Source: Halomonas llamarensis (GTDB lineage: Bacteria; Pseudomonadota; Gammaproteobacteria; Pseudomonadales; Halomonadaceae). Taken from it: a stretch of DNA of 64,000 nt. The notes under the pieces are model-generated. The model made no database searches. It was not told the DNA's origin and saw only the letters and a program-made list of their open reading frames with translations. The stretch lies in contig NZ_JAMJPJ010000011.1 of assembly GCF_023555005.1 (NCBI RefSeq), positions 1 through 64,000 on the forward strand. Reading direction: 5' to 3'. The translations under genes and the position numbers were made by a program. Positions 7,004 to 20,594 of this stretch are shown piece by piece. Position 1 is the stretch's first letter; each line of letters opens with the position of its first letter.

Positions 7004-7496
7004 CGCGATAAAAATAGCGGTGCCCACACTGATGACATGGCTCGATACGCGCCACACTTTCTAAAATCACCGAGGCATCGCAGTGAACGCAGGCCATTTT
7101 GCCGGGGGCGGCCATTTCGCCTTCACAGTAGTCGGCACGAGCGGCTTCTAAGTCTTCGTCAAAACGTTCACGCTCAACCACACTACGGTCAGCGATAGAC
7201 AGCAGGGACTCCGCTACACGCCGTGAAAGATAACTGATATCGATGTCTAACCACTGTGCGACCTGCTTGCCGGTATCCGCCATGAAATACCGCATATCCT
7301 TGAGATCGCGCTCAACCCATGCGCGCAAAAGCGACAGTTCATCTTTGGTGAACTCTTCTAGCTCGCTCTCGAACTCAACGGCTTCATCCAGGTCTTTTTG
7401 CAGGTTCTCCCAAGTGAGTTCCTGGGCGCCATCTTGCAGGCGTTCGAGCAGCCGCTCGTAACCTTCGCGTAGGCGGTGGTCGTTATGCTCTGCCAT
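6993..7496 (-). CDS. ybeL: YbeL-family zinc-ribbon protein (DUF1451)
   Basis: The 167-residue soluble protein has a long charged helical N-terminal part (residues 1-125) and a C-terminal zinc ribbon with paired CVHC and CHQC motifs. This is the DUF1451/YbeL layout. In E. coli ybeL also lies next to leuS, and here it is divergent from leuS with 262 bases between, which supports the assignment. The molecular role of the family is not established. It starts at ATG 7496 with an AGGAG site just upstream. The 3' end overlaps the neighbouring membrane-protein gene tail to tail. Confidence 0.85.
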   Translation of the reverse strand: MAEHNDHRLREGYERLLERLQDGAQELTWENLQKDLDEAVEFESELEEFTKDELSLLRAWVERDLKDMRYFMADTGKQVAQWLDIDISYLSRRVAESLLSIADRSVVERERFDEDLEAARADYCEGEMAAPGKMACVHCDASVILESVARIEPCHQCGHRYFYRVNA

Positions 7497-7749
7497 CTCG
7501 TTCTCCTGTGTTGTGAAACACTGTTTTTAAAAGCTGTTGTTAAATACTGACTTTAAAAACAGTAAAAGCCAGTTCAGTACGTTATCAGTGCGTTCTTGTT
7601 GCCTGCACTTTTTCGTTATGCTGGGTGGCACAATAACGCGTTGGCGTTCAAGGTTATCCCTTCATAGGATACAATCGCACAGATCAACTAACATTCGTTT
7701 TTTATCATTCACCGTGCCCGATGTTTCGGGCGAGCACCCCAAGGCATGA

Positions 7750-10861
<3,112 letters not shown>

Positions 10862-10865
<4 letters not shown>

Positions 10866-11920
10866 AAGTCTTCGCCGATCAACTCCCTGCCGCACTGGAC
10901 AAGCAGCTTCCCAAGGTCGTGATAGTGGCAGGTGACGAGCCGCTTCAACACCGCGACGCTTGTGATGCCCTGCGCCAAGCAGCGCGGCAAGCCGGTATCG
11001 AAGAGCGTGAAGTCGTGGATGTGGAGCCCAACTTTGCCTGGGGGAAGCTTCTGGAAGTCGCCAACAATCTCTCGCTTTTTTCCACACGCAAGCTCATTGA
11101 AGTACGCCTTGGCAACCAAAAGCTCGGCCAGGAAGGCACCAAAACCCTGGCGCAATACGGCGAGCAGTTAGCGCAAAGCGAGGATGTATTACTCATCAGC
11201 ATGGGGAAACTTGACGCTAGGCAACAGAAAAGCGCCTGGTTCAAAACGCTGGATAAACACGGCCTTTTCGTGCCGGTATGGCCAGTTGACTCATCTCGCC
11301 TGGGTTTCTGGTTGCGCGATCGTGCCGGGCGACACGGCCTACAGCTAGATCTTGACGCTGCGCGGTTACTCGGCGAGCACACCGAGGGCAATCTGCTCGC
11401 CGCCGACCAAGAGCTGCAAAAACTGGCGCTTATGCTGCCACCCAATGCCCGCGTCGGGGTTGAAAGCATCGCGCAGGGTGTGGATGACAGCACGCGCTTC
11501 GATGTTTTCAATCTCGCCGACGCGTGCCTGAAAGGGGAAACTAGCCGCGTCTCCCGAATCGTATATGGCTTACGCAGCGAAGGAGTGGAAGCGCCTATTG
11601 TGCTCTGGGCGCTGAGCCGAGAGCTACGCACTTTACTCTCGATTCATCAGCACCTGGATCAGGGCCAAAGCTTCGAGCACGCCTGCAAGGCACAAAAACC
11701 CATGATTTTTGATAAGCGCCGGCCAGCTTATCAGAAAGCCATTGCACGCCTGCCCATGAAACGCCTGCATAAATTGCTACTAATGTCGCAGCGTCTAGAT
11801 TTAGCAATAAAAGGCGCCTCTCCCGTGCCCTTATGGCCGGGCCTGCACGATTTGGCATTTACCCTAGCGGGGGGCCGTGGCATGCTGGCTGAATCCGCTT
11901 GGACGTATCGCTTACACTAA
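10862..11920 (+). CDS. holA: DNA polymerase III delta subunit
   Basis: HolA is the clamp-loader delta subunit that opens the beta sliding clamp. The 352-residue protein matches the usual ~343 residues and shows the AAA+-like N-terminal region (LPKVVIVAGDEPL near residue 20) and the collar-type C-terminal helices. It starts with GTG at 10862, which overlaps the lptE stop (GTGA), indicating translational coupling. It is the last gene of the leuS operon. In many relatives nadD follows, but here nadD is about 34 kb away. Confidence 0.95.
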
Positions 11921-12000
11921 TTTGTTAAAAACGACGTGGATAAAAACGATAAACCGCAGCAAAACAATGATGTAACTCACTTTTTTATATTCCTATACTT

Positions 12001-12027
12001 TTGACAAGCTTGTGTTACAAGTATTCT
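12001..12027 (+). promoter_or_regulatory. Candidate sigma-70 promoter
   Basis: A perfect TTGACA (12001-12006) is followed at a short spacing by TATTCT (12022-12027), about 35 bases before the start codon of the PA2779-like gene. The palindrome ACAAGCTTGT (12004-12013) lies within it and could be an operator. The 15-base spacing is shorter than ideal, so this is a weak call. Confidence 0.35.
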
Positions 12028-12062
12028 TCCCCGTCTGTTTTTACCGCAAAAAGGAAAGCATC

Positions 12063-12452
12063 ATGGCTACAACACTGCGTCGTTATATTTCCGTTTTATT
12101 AATCGCGCTATTGGCGCTCGGTAGCTTCCCCGTCGCGGCGGCACAAACCACCGGGTTGGTATCGACACAAGCCGCCCTTGAAGCCGATAGCGCAAGCGAG
12201 GAGCGCGAACGTATTCACGATATTCTGGCCCGCGCAGATGTACAGGAGCAGCTACTCGCGCAAGGCGTTAACCCAGAAGAGGTAAAAGCCCGGGTCGCCG
12301 CCCTAAGCGATAGTGAGGCGAAGCAGATGGCGCAGCAGCTTGAAGCGATGCCTGCTGGTGCTGGTGTGATCGCTGCGCTATTTGCCGTTTTCGTCATTTT
12401 GCTCGTCACTGACATTCTTGGTTTGACCGATGTATATCCGTTTACTCGCTAA
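12063..12452 (+). CDS. PA2779-family small membrane protein
   Basis: This 129-residue protein has an N-terminal signal or anchor segment (LLIALLALGSFPVAAAQ) and a helical, acidic middle rich in Glu and Ala (EERERIHDILARADVQEQL...NPEEVKARVAAL). A second membrane segment lies at the C-terminus (VIAALFAVFVILLVTDI). This is the pattern of the PA2779 family, whose function is unknown. ATG 12063 is chosen because it follows an AAAGGAAAG site; a frame from 12012 has none. It is always paired with the PA2778-type peptidase that follows directly here. Confidence 0.8.
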   Translation: MATTLRRYISVLLIALLALGSFPVAAAQTTGLVSTQAALEADSASEERERIHDILARADVQEQLLAQGVNPEEVKARVAALSDSEAKQMAQQLEAMPAGAGVIAALFAVFVILLVTDILGLTDVYPFTR

Positions 12453-12456
12453 GCAG

Positions 12457-13398
12457 ATGCGCCATACTGACCTAAACGACGCCCGCTCTGCGGGCATTTT
12501 ACTGTGTTTTATTGTCAGCATCCTTCTTAGTGGGTGCGCAAGCCGCCCCGCGCTACTCGAGAGCACTTATCAAACGTTACCCTCGCATGTGGAGCTCAAC
12601 GACGTTCCCTTCCACCCCCAGGTAAAATACCAATGCGGCCCGGCAACGCTCGCGATGGTGCTTAACCATCAGGGCGTCGACGCCAGCGTTGAGCGTTTGA
12701 TCCCGCAGGTGTTCATCCCTGGCCGCGACGGCAGCGTCCAACCCGAAATGTTAGCCACCGCCAGACGCTATGAACGCATTGCGTTTCCCATCCGCGGGAC
12801 GCTCGATAGTTTGCTAACGCACCTTGCAGGTGATGACCCGGTCGTAGTAATGCAGAACTTGTCTCTTCCCGCTTGGCCGATGTGGCATTACGCCGTAGCG
12901 ATTGGCTATGACCTGCCTAATGAGACATTGATCTTGCGAAGTGGTGAAATCGAGCGCCACATGCTTTCGTTTAGTCGCTTTGACGCCACTTGGGCGCGCA
13001 CCGAGCGTTGGGGGTTTGTTATTGCCCCACCCGGCGAGGTCCCGGCGGGCATTTCGCCGAAGCGGGCCATGGATGCCATCAGTGCTTATGAAGCGCTTCA
13101 CGGAGCAAACGCGGCCCTTCCTAGCTGGAAAGCGTTGACACAGCGTCAACCCAATAATGCGATGGGCTTTTTTGCTTTAAGTAATGCTTACTATGCGCTA
13201 AACCAAGTCGATGATGCGCGGGAGACATTGATCCAAGCAACCAACATTGACCCGGAACTTGGCGTCGCCTGGTTAAATTTAGGGCTGCTGTATCTCGCTC
13301 AAGAGCGGTTAGCTAAAGCAGAACAGACGATTAATAAAGCCGCTCAACTTCCCGGGCCATGGCAAGAGCGCGCGGCATCTTTACTCAAAACACTATAA
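12457..13398 (+). CDS. PA2778-family lipoprotein: C39-like cysteine peptidase with TPR repeats
   Basis: From ATG 12457 the protein is 313 residues. It has a lipoprotein signal ending in LLSGC (Cys27), then a C39-like papain-fold domain with catalytic-type Cys60 (YQCGPATLAM) and His144 (WHYAVAIGYD). The C-terminus carries tetratricopeptide repeats (about 225-310). C39 domains cut double-glycine leaders, but no ABC transporter is fused or adjacent, so the substrate is unknown. The export signal places it in the periplasm, lipid-anchored. An in-frame ATG at 12430 would overlap the upstream gene by 23 bases. A GC-rich hairpin at 12481-12495 falls in its signal-peptide coding region. Confidence 0.82.
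   Translation: MRHTDLNDARSAGILLCFIVSILLSGCASRPALLESTYQTLPSHVELNDVPFHPQVKYQCGPATLAMVLNHQGVDASVERLIPQVFIPGRDGSVQPEMLATARRYERIAFPIRGTLDSLLTHLAGDDPVVVMQNLSLPAWPMWHYAVAIGYDLPNETLILRSGEIERHMLSFSRFDATWARTERWGFVIAPPGEVPAGISPKRAMDAISAYEALHGANAALPSWKALTQRQPNNAMGFFALSNAYYALNQVDDARETLIQATNIDPELGVAWLNLGLLYLAQERLAKAEQTINKAAQLPGPWQERAASLLKTL
12481..12495 (+). terminator. GC-rich hairpin followed by T-rich tract inside the start of the PA2778-like gene
   Basis: GCCCGC-TCT-GCGGGC forms a perfect 6-bp stem and is followed by ATTTTACTGTGTTTT. It has terminator form but lies about 25 bases inside the downstream coding region. It may act as an attenuator that lowers peptidase expression relative to the upstream PA2779-like gene. 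It is read directly, and the regulatory role is inference. Confidence 0.45.
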
Positions 13399-13563
13399 TC
13401 ATATAATCCATTGATCGTAAAGATAATGAGAGTAAATAATGCCGTAAGTTTAATTCTTACGAGAAGATAACTAAATTTTATGATGGAAAGGTAAGTATGT
13501 TTTTGCTTTAGTGAGGCTATCTTTTTAGGGCAAACAATCAGCGTAGGACACGCGGAGTACATT

Positions 13564-14151
13564 ATGTATGCTTGGCTTCTGACCCTTACTTTAGCGCTAG
13601 CTAAACCTTGGCAAGCAAAGCAATACCCCGTCCATCGAAGCGGCGGTCGGCGCTGGTTGCGATCTTTGCTGATAACAGTGCTGGCAAGCCTTGCCCCCAT
13701 TGCCAATGCGGCAACTCCCATTTCTAGTCAAGAGATACCCAGTGACGATCATTCATTAATGCTGCAAATCACCCATTACCAATATCACCGTTGGCTTTCA
13801 CTGGCCGATATCGAAACCCTTCCCCTCTATGATGTAGCAATCGAGCACCCCGAAGGCCTTAACGGGCGCTTTACTGGGGTATGGCTTGATGAATTCATTG
13901 TCCAGCAAGGCATTCCCGAAGACGCACATATCCGCTTTATTGCCCACGATGACTACACCATTTTTTTAAGCCCGGCTGAGCGCGAAAAACGGCGCTATCT
14001 TATGGTGACTCGTTTTAATGGGCAGCCCCTTAAACGTCAACACCTTGGCCCGCTTCTTCTGATTGTTCCCGCTGACGCCGAGAGCGTGCTCAGTGGCACC
14101 TCTGATCAAACGCGTTGGATTTGGTCAATCCGGGAGCTTCGCTACCAATGA
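13564..14151 (+). CDS. Exported protein with oxidoreductase molybdopterin-binding-like fold
   Basis: The 195-residue protein carries a signal-like segment (RRWLRSLLITVLASLAPIANA) preceded by an unusual ~30-residue N-terminal extension that is itself partly hydrophobic. The mature part has the small beta-rich pattern of the molybdopterin-binding (SUOX/YedY-type) fold in its uncharacterised stand-alone form (GLNGRFTGVWLDEFI...IRFIAHDDYTIFL...RYLMVTRFNGQPL). The cofactor cysteine is not evident, so a redox role is doubtful; it may be a sensor domain. It overlaps the following diguanylate cyclase by four bases (ATGA), implying joint function, possibly signal input. ATG 13564 follows a GGAG site. 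Confidence 0.65.
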   Translation: MYAWLLTLTLALAKPWQAKQYPVHRSGGRRWLRSLLITVLASLAPIANAATPISSQEIPSDDHSLMLQITHYQYHRWLSLADIETLPLYDVAIEHPEGLNGRFTGVWLDEFIVQQGIPEDAHIRFIAHDDYTIFLSPAEREKRRYLMVTRFNGQPLKRQHLGPLLLIVPADAESVLSGTSDQTRWIWSIRELRYQ

Positions 14152-15338
14152 CCTCTCTAGCGAAAACCTTTCCCCCTCGAATGTGGAGGATCGCGACGCT
14201 TGTTGCTGTTATGGCCATAGGCACGGCGCTACTGGTGGGCTATTACGTATACAGCGCCCGCCAACAGCTGGGCGCAGATTACACCGCTCTCGTGGGGGAT
14301 ATTGTTCGGGCGCAACAAACAGCACCGCAGCTTAATCACGCCCTAGAAAGCTTTATTGACGAACCTTTTGGCCTACATTTACGTCAGATTCATCATACGC
14401 TATGGCTTTCTGAACAATATTTAGAACACGTCCGCCATGGTTTACAGCAGCATCCTCAGTTGCATCGTGATACTGCTTATCTTGAGGGCGATCTCTCGCT
14501 TCTGGGTGAGCAGCTGATTGAGCTTGAAGCGCGAGCCGAGGCGGCGTTAGTAGACCGCTCCCTTTTGCCTGAACTTCAGCGCTTATCCATGGATATTGAG
14601 GCTACCATGGCATGGGCATATAGCGAGCTTAATACTGCCGTACATAGCGCGGCAGGCCGACAACGTTTGATAATGCAGCGTCTCTCTTGGGCTGTGACGG
14701 GCCTTGTCTTAGCGGTCATGCTGATCGCGCTAACGCTACTAGCCGCCGTATTGCACCTGCAACGCCAGCGCAATACGTTAAAAATGCTAATGCTAACCGA
14801 CGAACTCACCGGGCTTTATAACCGACGCCATTTGGTTGACGCTGCCTCAAGGACATTAACCGACGCTCAACGCCATCAGCAACCGATCAGCCTATTACTT
14901 CTTGATTTGGACTACTTTAAGCACGTTAATGATACGTACGGTCACCCTGCCGGCGATGATGTGCTGCGCAAAGTAAGCCAGCAACTGTGCAATATCAGCC
15001 GAGCAACAGATATCGTGGCACGTATTGGCGGAGAAGAATTTTGTTTGTTAATGCCCAATACGCCGGTGGATGACGCTGAAAATGTCGCCGAGCGTATACG
15101 TCATGCCATTGCGATCGAACCCCTCACCCATTTGGATAGACATTTACAGCAAACAGTGAGCATTGGAGTCACTACCTCCCTCAATGGTGCGCAAAGCTTT
15201 CAACAGCTTTACTCACTGGCCGACCAAGCGTTATACCAAGCTAAAGCCTTAGGCAGGAATAGGGTTGAGAGCGTCCTTCCGACTTCTCCAGTAAGCCAAA
15301 CAAACGAGACTCACCACCCACTAGAAGAACGCGGTTAA
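14148..15338 (+). CDS. Membrane-bound diguanylate cyclase
   Basis: The 396-residue protein makes cyclic di-GMP from two GTP. Two membrane segments (about 14-34 and 182-204) flank a ~145-residue periplasmic helical sensor region. A cytoplasmic GGDEF domain follows, with GGEEF at 294-298, the substrate motif [10 protein letters not shown] and an intact inhibitory RxxD site (Arg285-Asp288) five residues before it. It is therefore likely active and product-inhibited. ATG 14148 overlaps the upstream stop (ATGA), and upstream in-frame starts would overlap further. The C-terminal ~25 residues run past the usual domain end and overlap an antisense frame. Confidence 0.92.
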   Translation: MTSLAKTFPPRMWRIATLVAVMAIGTALLVGYYVYSARQQLGADYTALVGDIVRAQQTAPQLNHALESFIDEPFGLHLRQIHHTLWLSEQYLEHVRHGLQQHPQLHRDTAYLEGDLSLLGEQLIELEARAEAALVDRSLLPELQRLSMDIEATMAWAYSELNTAVHSAAGRQRLIMQRLSWAVTGLVLAVMLIALTLLAAVLHLQRQRNTLKMLMLTDELTGLYNRRHLVDAASRTLTDAQRHQQPISLLLLDLDYFKHVNDTYGHPAGDDVLRKVSQQLCNISRATDIVARIGGEEFCLLMPNTPVDDAENVAERIRHAIAIEPLTHLDRHLQQTVSIGVTTSLNGAQSFQQLYSLADQALYQAKALGRNRVESVLPTSPVSQTNETHHPLEERG

Positions 15339-15507
15339 GCCCATTTTGGGCCATCGCGGTGTCTTTTAAAAACGCCTGTGCCACTTCATACGGCACTTTT
15401 CCTTCCGTCAATTCTTGCGCATTAGGGCTAAACGATTTGGCGTTGGGGATTGTATAAATACCTACCGACACGTCAGATACAAAGCGGTAACGTTTATCCA
15501 GCAGCAA
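15241..15507 (-). CDS. Possible small protein downstream of nqrM, doubtful
   Basis: An 88-residue frame starts at TTG 15507, 11 bases after the nqrM stop, and its last ~98 bases lie antisense to the 3' end of the diguanylate cyclase. Its residue composition is protein-like ([30 protein letters not shown]) and it could be the tail end of the nqrM transcript. The frame also remains open upstream into nqrM without a start, so it could instead be the remnant of a longer gene. I recognise no family. No clear ribosome site is present. Confidence 0.3.
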   Translation of the reverse strand: MLLDKRYRFVSDVSVGIYTIPNAKSFSPNAQELTEGKVPYEVAQAFLKDTAMAQNGLNRVLLVGGESRLFGLLEKSEGRSQPYSCLRL

Positions 15508-15518
15508 TACCGACCAAA

Positions 15519-15779
15519 TTAACGACGCGTGGCATCGTAACCTAAATCAGCCCCACGGCTCTCATCGCTACGACGGCGTGTGCTCACCCCACGGCGTTTA
15601 CGATTTTCTTCTTCGCATACGTCGTCCTTGCCACCGCAAATATCGCAGCCATCCTTCATACCAATTTGGTTCAACCCTCCGCAGGAACCCGCAATAGGCT
15701 TACGCCCCATGATGACACCCACGGCCATCGCGGCTATCACCAAAAGCATAAACCCTAAAACCAGCAGCCACATCGTCAT
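15519..15779 (-). CDS. nqrM: Na+-NQR maturation factor NqrM
   Basis: NqrM (DUF539) is needed to mature the sodium-translocating NADH:quinone reductase, probably by delivering iron to the NqrD/NqrE site. The 86-residue protein has one N-terminal membrane segment (residues 4-24) and the conserved cysteines Cys33, Cys45, Cys48 and Cys55 (GSCGG, CDICGG). The basic, arginine-rich tail is not conserved in the family. It lies just after nqrF, beyond a strong terminator, so it is probably transcribed separately from the main operon. Confidence 0.92.
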   Translation of the reverse strand: MTMWLLVLGFMLLVIAAMAVGVIMGRKPIAGSCGGLNQIGMKDGCDICGGKDDVCEEENRKRRGVSTRRRSDESRGADLGYDATRR

Positions 15780-15910
15780 GATGAATACCTCACTAAAATC
15801 ACTGTATCGCGCTTTGAATTAAAAACATTCGTCACCTACCTACACACATGACAGTCATAGTGACGTTAAGTGCCATTATCGTTAACCGGAGCAGCTGGGT
15901 AAACAAAAAA

Positions 15911-15938
15911 ACGGGGCTAGCCGATTGGCTAGCCCCGT
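15911..15938 (-). terminator. Rho-independent terminator of the nqr operon
   Basis: A perfect 12-bp stem (ACGGGGCTAGCC / GGCTAGCCCCGT) with a four-base loop lies 20 bases after the nqrF stop. On the minus strand it is followed by TTTTTTGTTT. This is a textbook intrinsic terminator separating nqrF from nqrM. Confidence 0.92.
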
Positions 15939-15957
15939 CATCTCCTAATGAATAGGC

Positions 15958-17190
15958 TTACCCACCGAAATCATCCAAGAGAATGTTTTCCGGCTCAACC
16001 CCCAGATCAATCAGCAACTTAATTGCTGAAGCATTCATCATGGGCGGTCCACACATGTAGTACTCACAATCCTCAGGGGCGGGATGGTCCTTCAGATAGT
16101 TTTCGTACAGCACGTTGTGGATGAAGCCTGTCGGGCCTTCCCAGTTATCTTCAGGTTGCGGATCCGACAACGCCAGATGCCATTCAAAATTAGGAAACTC
16201 TTCGGCCAGCTTGTCGTATTCTTCATTGTAGAACGTTTCGCGCCAAGAGCGCGCACCGTACCAAAACGAGATTTTACGATCTGTTTCCAGACGCTTGAGC
16301 TGGTCAAAGATATGGCTACGCATCGGCGCCATACCGGCACCACCACCAATGAAGATCATTTCCGCATCGGTGTCTCTAGCAAAGAACTCACCAAACGGCC
16401 CCATCACCGTGACTTTATCGCCCGGCTTCAGGTTGAAAACATAGGTCGACATTAAGCCTGGCGGATGATTCGTACCGGGAGGCGGCGTGGCGATCCGGAT
16501 ATTGAACTTGAGGATACCCTTCTCTTCCGGGTAGTTCGCCATCGAATAAGCCCGGATAACTTCCTCTTCGTTCTTGTGAGAGGTATCAAATAGTCCGAAC
16601 TTTTCCCAGTCTCCACGGTACTCTTCTTCAATATCAAAGTCGGAAAATTTGATATCGTAAGGCGGTGCTACAAGCTGAACATAACCACCGGCACGGAAGT
16701 CAACTTCTTCGCCTTCCGGTAGTTTCAGATTCAACTCTTTGATGAAGGTGGCAACGTTGGGGTTATCGATAACCTCACACTCCCACTTCTTCACCCCGAA
16801 GACCTCCTCCGGGACTTCGATTTTCATGTCTTGTTTCACCGGCACTTGGCAAGAAAGACGCCAGCCTTGCTTTTTTTCGCGCATGGTGAAATGCGACTCT
16901 TCCGTGGGCAGAATAGATCCACCGCCCTCTTCTACACGGCATTTGCACTGAGCACAGGAGCCGCCGCCGCCACAAGCAGAAGACAAGAAAATGCCGTTTG
17001 CAGCCAACGTGTTCAAAAGCTTGCCGCCGGCTTGGGTGCTCAAAGTGTGTTCCGGATCACCATTGACTTCAATGGTAATATCCCCGCTACTCACTAGCTT
17101 GCTACGCGCTGCCAGGATAATCGCCGTTAAACTAATAACGATGATCGTGAACATGACAACACCGAGCAAGATGACAGATGTATCAACCAT
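15958..17190 (-). CDS. nqrF: Na+-NQR subunit F (NADH dehydrogenase)
   Basis: NqrF takes electrons from NADH into the Na+-pumping NADH:quinone oxidoreductase. The 410-residue protein has one N-terminal membrane segment (5-27), a 2Fe-2S ferredoxin domain with Cys73, Cys79, Cys82 and Cys114, then an FAD domain (RAYSMAN motif) and an NADH-binding domain ([11 protein letters not shown]). All expected residues are present. It is the last gene of the nqrABCDEF operon on the minus strand, 69 bases after nqrE, and is followed by a terminator. Confidence 0.98.
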   Translation of the reverse strand: MVDTSVILLGVVMFTIIVISLTAIILAARSKLVSSGDITIEVNGDPEHTLSTQAGGKLLNTLAANGIFLSSACGGGGSCAQCKCRVEEGGGSILPTEESHFTMREKKQGWRLSCQVPVKQDMKIEVPEEVFGVKKWECEVIDNPNVATFIKELNLKLPEGEEVDFRAGGYVQLVAPPYDIKFSDFDIEEEYRGDWEKFGLFDTSHKNEEEVIRAYSMANYPEEKGILKFNIRIATPPPGTNHPPGLMSTYVFNLKPGDKVTVMGPFGEFFARDTDAEMIFIGGGAGMAPMRSHIFDQLKRLETDRKISFWYGARSWRETFYNEEYDKLAEEFPNFEWHLALSDPQPEDNWEGPTGFIHNVLYENYLKDHPAPEDCEYYMCGPPMMNASAIKLLIDLGVEPENILLDDFGG

Positions 17191-17259
17191 GTCGGTTTCC
17201 TATTGCTGGAGGTTTTCTTTACCCCGACGGCATTAAAGACCGCCGGGAAAACCGTTTCG

Positions 17260-17877
17260 TTAAAGCTGAATGCCTGAGAAAGACATGAAGCCCAACGACA
17301 TCAGACCCACGGTGATGAAAGTGATACCAAGACCCTGAAGGCCTGCCGGCACATCGCTATACTTCAGCTTTTCACGAATACCTGCGAGAGCGGTAATAGC
17401 GAGTGCCCAGCCAACGCCAGAGCCAAAACCATAGACAATGGACTCGCCGAAATTATAGTTACGCTCGACCATGAAGAGGACACCACCCAAGATGGCACAG
17501 TTCACGGTGATCAACGGTAGGAATACGCCCAAGGCGTTATAAAGCGCAGGCACATACTTATCAAGGAACATTTCCAAGATTTGCACCAACGCGGCGATAA
17601 CGCCGATATAGCTGAGAAGACCCAGAAATGAAAGGTCAATGTTCTCAGCACCATTAATACCGGTCCACGTAAGTGCGCCTTCTGCCAACAATAACCCGTA
17701 AACCAAGTTGTTCACTGGCACAGAGATTGATAACACAACGATAACGGCGATACCAAGACCAAAGGCAGAAGAGACCTTTTTGGATACCGCCAAGAAAGTA
17801 CACATGCCCAAGAAGAAGGCAAGCGCCAGGTTCTCAACGAAAACCGAGGCAACGAAAAGGCTTAGATAGTGTTCCAT
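17260..17877 (-). CDS. nqrE: Na+-NQR subunit E
   Basis: NqrE is a six-helix inner-membrane subunit of the sodium pump that, with its paralogue NqrD, holds an intramembrane iron site. The 205-residue sequence matches the family, including the cysteine-bearing half-helices around [12 protein letters not shown] and TVNCAILGG, which supply the iron ligands. It starts one base after nqrD ends, indicating translational coupling. Confidence 0.97.
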   Translation of the reverse strand: MEHYLSLFVASVFVENLALAFFLGMCTFLAVSKKVSSAFGLGIAVIVVLSISVPVNNLVYGLLLAEGALTWTGINGAENIDLSFLGLLSYIGVIAALVQILEMFLDKYVPALYNALGVFLPLITVNCAILGGVLFMVERNYNFGESIVYGFGSGVGWALAITALAGIREKLKYSDVPAGLQGLGITFITVGLMSLGFMSFSGIQL

Positions 17878-17878
17878 G

Positions 17879-18547
17879 TTACACGGCCTCCTTCGGTTTG
17901 GAATTTTCCTTCATCTTGAATTCGTTCTCTTCGACTTGATCGGTATCGACAGAGCGCATCACCCAAATCAATAGGCCGATAATGAAGAACGCAGACGGTG
18001 GTAACAGCAGCAAACCGTTAGGCACGTACCAGCCACCATCTTGAACAGGTGCTAGTACCGTAAAGCCGAAGATACTACCAGAGCCAAATAGCTCGCGAAC
18101 AAAGCCGACGACCATCAATACAAAGCCATAACCAAGACCGTTACCGATACCGTCTAGGAAGGATAGTCCCGGCGTGTTGGACATCGCGAAGCCTTCCGCA
18201 CGCCCCATCACGATACAGTTGGTAATAATAAGGCCAACAAATACAGAAAGCTGCTTCGATATTTCATAAGCGAACGCTTTGAGAATTTGATCCACCACGA
18301 TGACCAATGACGCGATGATCGTCATTTGTACGATGATACGAATCGACGACGGGATGTGGTTTCGAATCGTTGATACGAACAGGTTAGAGAATGAAGAAAC
18401 GAAGATAACAGCCAATGCCATTACCAGCGATACGCTCAAACTCGTCGTTACCGCAAGAGCAGAACAAATCCCCAAAATCTGTAGCGCAATGGGGTTGTTT
18501 TGAAAGATTGGTGCCGTTAAGACACTTTTAGGCGTGACGTCTGCCAT
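17879..18547 (-). CDS. nqrD: Na+-NQR subunit D
   Basis: NqrD is the six-helix paralogue of NqrE, inserted in the opposite orientation in the inner membrane. The 222-residue protein shows the paired cysteine segments ([10 protein letters not shown] and [14 protein letters not shown]) that complete the shared iron centre. A C-terminal extension of about ten charged residues is longer than in Vibrio. It lies two bases after nqrC. Confidence 0.97.
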   Translation of the reverse strand: MADVTPKSVLTAPIFQNNPIALQILGICSALAVTTSLSVSLVMALAVIFVSSFSNLFVSTIRNHIPSSIRIIVQMTIIASLVIVVDQILKAFAYEISKQLSVFVGLIITNCIVMGRAEGFAMSNTPGLSFLDGIGNGLGYGFVLMVVGFVRELFGSGSIFGFTVLAPVQDGGWYVPNGLLLLPPSAFFIIGLLIWVMRSVDTDQVEENEFKMKENSKPKEAV

Positions 18548-18549
18548 GG

Positions 18550-19368
18550 TTAGGCTCCTTCGGATTCAAGTTCGACGTCGGTTTCTTGAGCTTCTTCTTG
18601 GCTAATACCACTACGGAATGTCGCCAAGTACTCACCGAAGCCTTCCGGGCTCAACCAGAATTGGAGCATGTTAGTTACGCCATTACTGGTCAAGGTGGCA
18701 CCGGAAAGGGCGTCAATTTCGTGCTCGCCATCAGCGCCACCCTTAGTTAGATGAATCTCCGGTGACAATTCGCCCTTTTCGTCGTAGATTTTCTTGCCTT
18801 CCCACTGAGCTTGCCAACGCGGGTTATTCACCTCGGCACCTAAGCCCGGCGTTTCGCTATGGTCGTAGTAGGCAATACTGATTAGCGTATTACCATCCCC
18901 TTCGATTGATAGGAAGCCGCGCATCAATCCCCAAAGGCCTTGTCCGCGAATTGGCAAAACAATTTGATCGGGGTTATTGGGATTACCTACGAGATACACA
19001 GTGGCATAGTTCTCGACTCGTGAAAGTCCCGCAATATCTCTATCGCCTGAGAGAGTACGACCGGTAGCTGGATCACGCGCCGCTTCAAAATGATTGAAGG
19101 TATCTGGATCAAACTTATCGGTGTACTCACCCGTGCGCATATCAACAACGCGCGCGGTAATTTCGTCTTGGAATATCTCTTCAATGTCGATGCCCGGCTC
19201 ATACAACTGGGCCACATTGAGGATGTTCGATTTGCGGTCAAGCTCCTGATTAACCTGCTGCAAGGGGCGTAGCGCCACCGCTGCGGTAGACACGATGACA
19301 GAGCACACGATACAGAGTGCAAATGCAACGATCAGGATCTTTTTGATCGAGTTGTTACCTTGAGCCAT
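18550..19368 (-). CDS. nqrC: Na+-NQR subunit C
   Basis: NqrC carries a covalently bound FMN and passes electrons within the pump. The 272-residue protein has one N-terminal membrane segment (10-32) and a periplasmic FMN domain. The flavinylation motif SGAT is at 222-225, with Thr225 as the attachment residue, the same number as in Vibrio cholerae. Attachment needs the flavin transferase ApbE, which is not encoded near this operon. The start overlaps the nqrB stop by one base. Confidence 0.97.
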   Translation of the reverse strand: MAQGNNSIKKILIVAFALCIVCSVIVSTAAVALRPLQQVNQELDRKSNILNVAQLYEPGIDIEEIFQDEITARVVDMRTGEYTDKFDPDTFNHFEAARDPATGRTLSGDRDIAGLSRVENYATVYLVGNPNNPDQIVLPIRGQGLWGLMRGFLSIEGDGNTLISIAYYDHSETPGLGAEVNNPRWQAQWEGKKIYDEKGELSPEIHLTKGGADGEHEIDALSGATLTSNGVTNMLQFWLSPEGFGEYLATFRSGISQEEAQETDVELESEGA

Positions 19369-20594
19369 TAGGCAGTCTCCTCGGCCGGCACGCCCACGCG
19401 CTTTTGGCGACGCTTAATATTGGCCTGGACAAAGAAGTGGTCAATCAGCGGTGCAAACAAGTTAGCAAATAAGATTGCCAACATGATGCCTTCCGGAAAG
19501 GCCGGGTTTACCACGCGGATCAGAACGGTCATGACCCCAATGAGTGCGCCAAACACTAAGCGACCTTGGTTTGTCATTGAAGCGGATACTGGATCAGTAG
19601 CCATGAACACCATACCGAACGCAAAGCCCCCGACGACCAAATGCCAATACCACGGCATGGAAAACATCGGGTTAGACTCAGAACCGATCAGATTGAACAG
19701 GGTGCTGGTAATGACCATCCCCAGGAAAACACCCAGTACAATTCGCCAGCTGGCAATTTTGGTCCATAAGAGCACCGCGGCACCGATCAAAATGGCCAAT
19801 GTCGAGGTTTCGCCAATGGAACCTGGAACAAAGCCCAGGAAAGCGTCCCACCAACTATACGAGGATGCGAGTGCTGACATGCCGTCTTGCAAAGCCATCG
19901 AAAGCGCTGTTGCGCCACTGTAGCCATCAGCAGCAACCCAAACGGCGTCGCCAGAGATTTGCGCTGGGTATGCAAAGTACAAAAACGCACGACCAGTGAG
20001 CGCCGGGTTGAGAAAGTTTTTCCCCGTACCGCCGAAGATCTCTTTACCAATCACCACGCCAAAGGTGATACCCAACGCCACTTGCCATAGCGGAATGGTT
20101 GCCGGAAGGATCAGCGCGAAAAGCACAGAGGTAACAAAGAAACCTTCGTTAACTTCGTGACCACGCTTAATGGCGAACAGCACTTCCCAAAAACCACCCA
20201 CGATAAACGTCACTAAGTAGATCGGAAGGAAGTAGGTAGCCCCAAGCACGAAGTTAGCCCACAAACTGCTAGCATCGTGTCCAGAAGCAAACAGCATCAT
20301 GATCGCTTCGCGCCAGCCGGCCATTGAGGCGTAGCCTGCTTCAATAGCGGTATTAGCTTGCCAGCCGGCATTCCACATACCAAACAACATCGCCGGGAAG
20401 GTACACAACCAGACGGTGATCATGATGCGCTTCAGATCAACACCATCACGCACATGCGCTGTTGTCTTTGCCACATTCGGCGGCGCATAGAAAATCGTAT
20501 CTACCGCTTCATAGAGCGGATAGAACTTTTCGTATTTTCCGCCCTTGTGAAAGTGCGGTTCGAAATTATCGAGTGTTTGTCGAATACCCATCAT
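19368..20594 (-). CDS. nqrB: Na+-NQR subunit B
   Basis: NqrB is the main membrane subunit, with about ten helices. It carries a second covalent FMN and, with NqrA, forms the quinone site and sodium path. The 408-residue protein shows the flavinylation motif SGAT at 226-229 (Thr229). Conserved loops such as [18 protein letters not shown] are present. Two adjacent ATG codons (20594 and 20591) could start it; the first overlaps the nqrA stop by one base. Confidence 0.97.
   Translation of the reverse strand: MMGIRQTLDNFEPHFHKGGKYEKFYPLYEAVDTIFYAPPNVAKTTAHVRDGVDLKRIMITVWLCTFPAMLFGMWNAGWQANTAIEAGYASMAGWREAIMMLFASGHDASSLWANFVLGATYFLPIYLVTFIVGGFWEVLFAIKRGHEVNEGFFVTSVLFALILPATIPLWQVALGITFGVVIGKEIFGGTGKNFLNPALTGRAFLYFAYPAQISGDAVWVAADGYSGATALSMALQDGMSALASSYSWWDAFLGFVPGSIGETSTLAILIGAAVLLWTKIASWRIVLGVFLGMVITSTLFNLIGSESNPMFSMPWYWHLVVGGFAFGMVFMATDPVSASMTNQGRLVFGALIGVMTVLIRVVNPAFPEGIMLAILFANLFAPLIDHFFVQANIKRRQKRVGVPAEETA

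Noticed and set aside
10945..11631. 228-residue minus-strand frame
   Set aside because: It is the mirror of holA codon bias, rich in Ser and Arg, and has no start signals.
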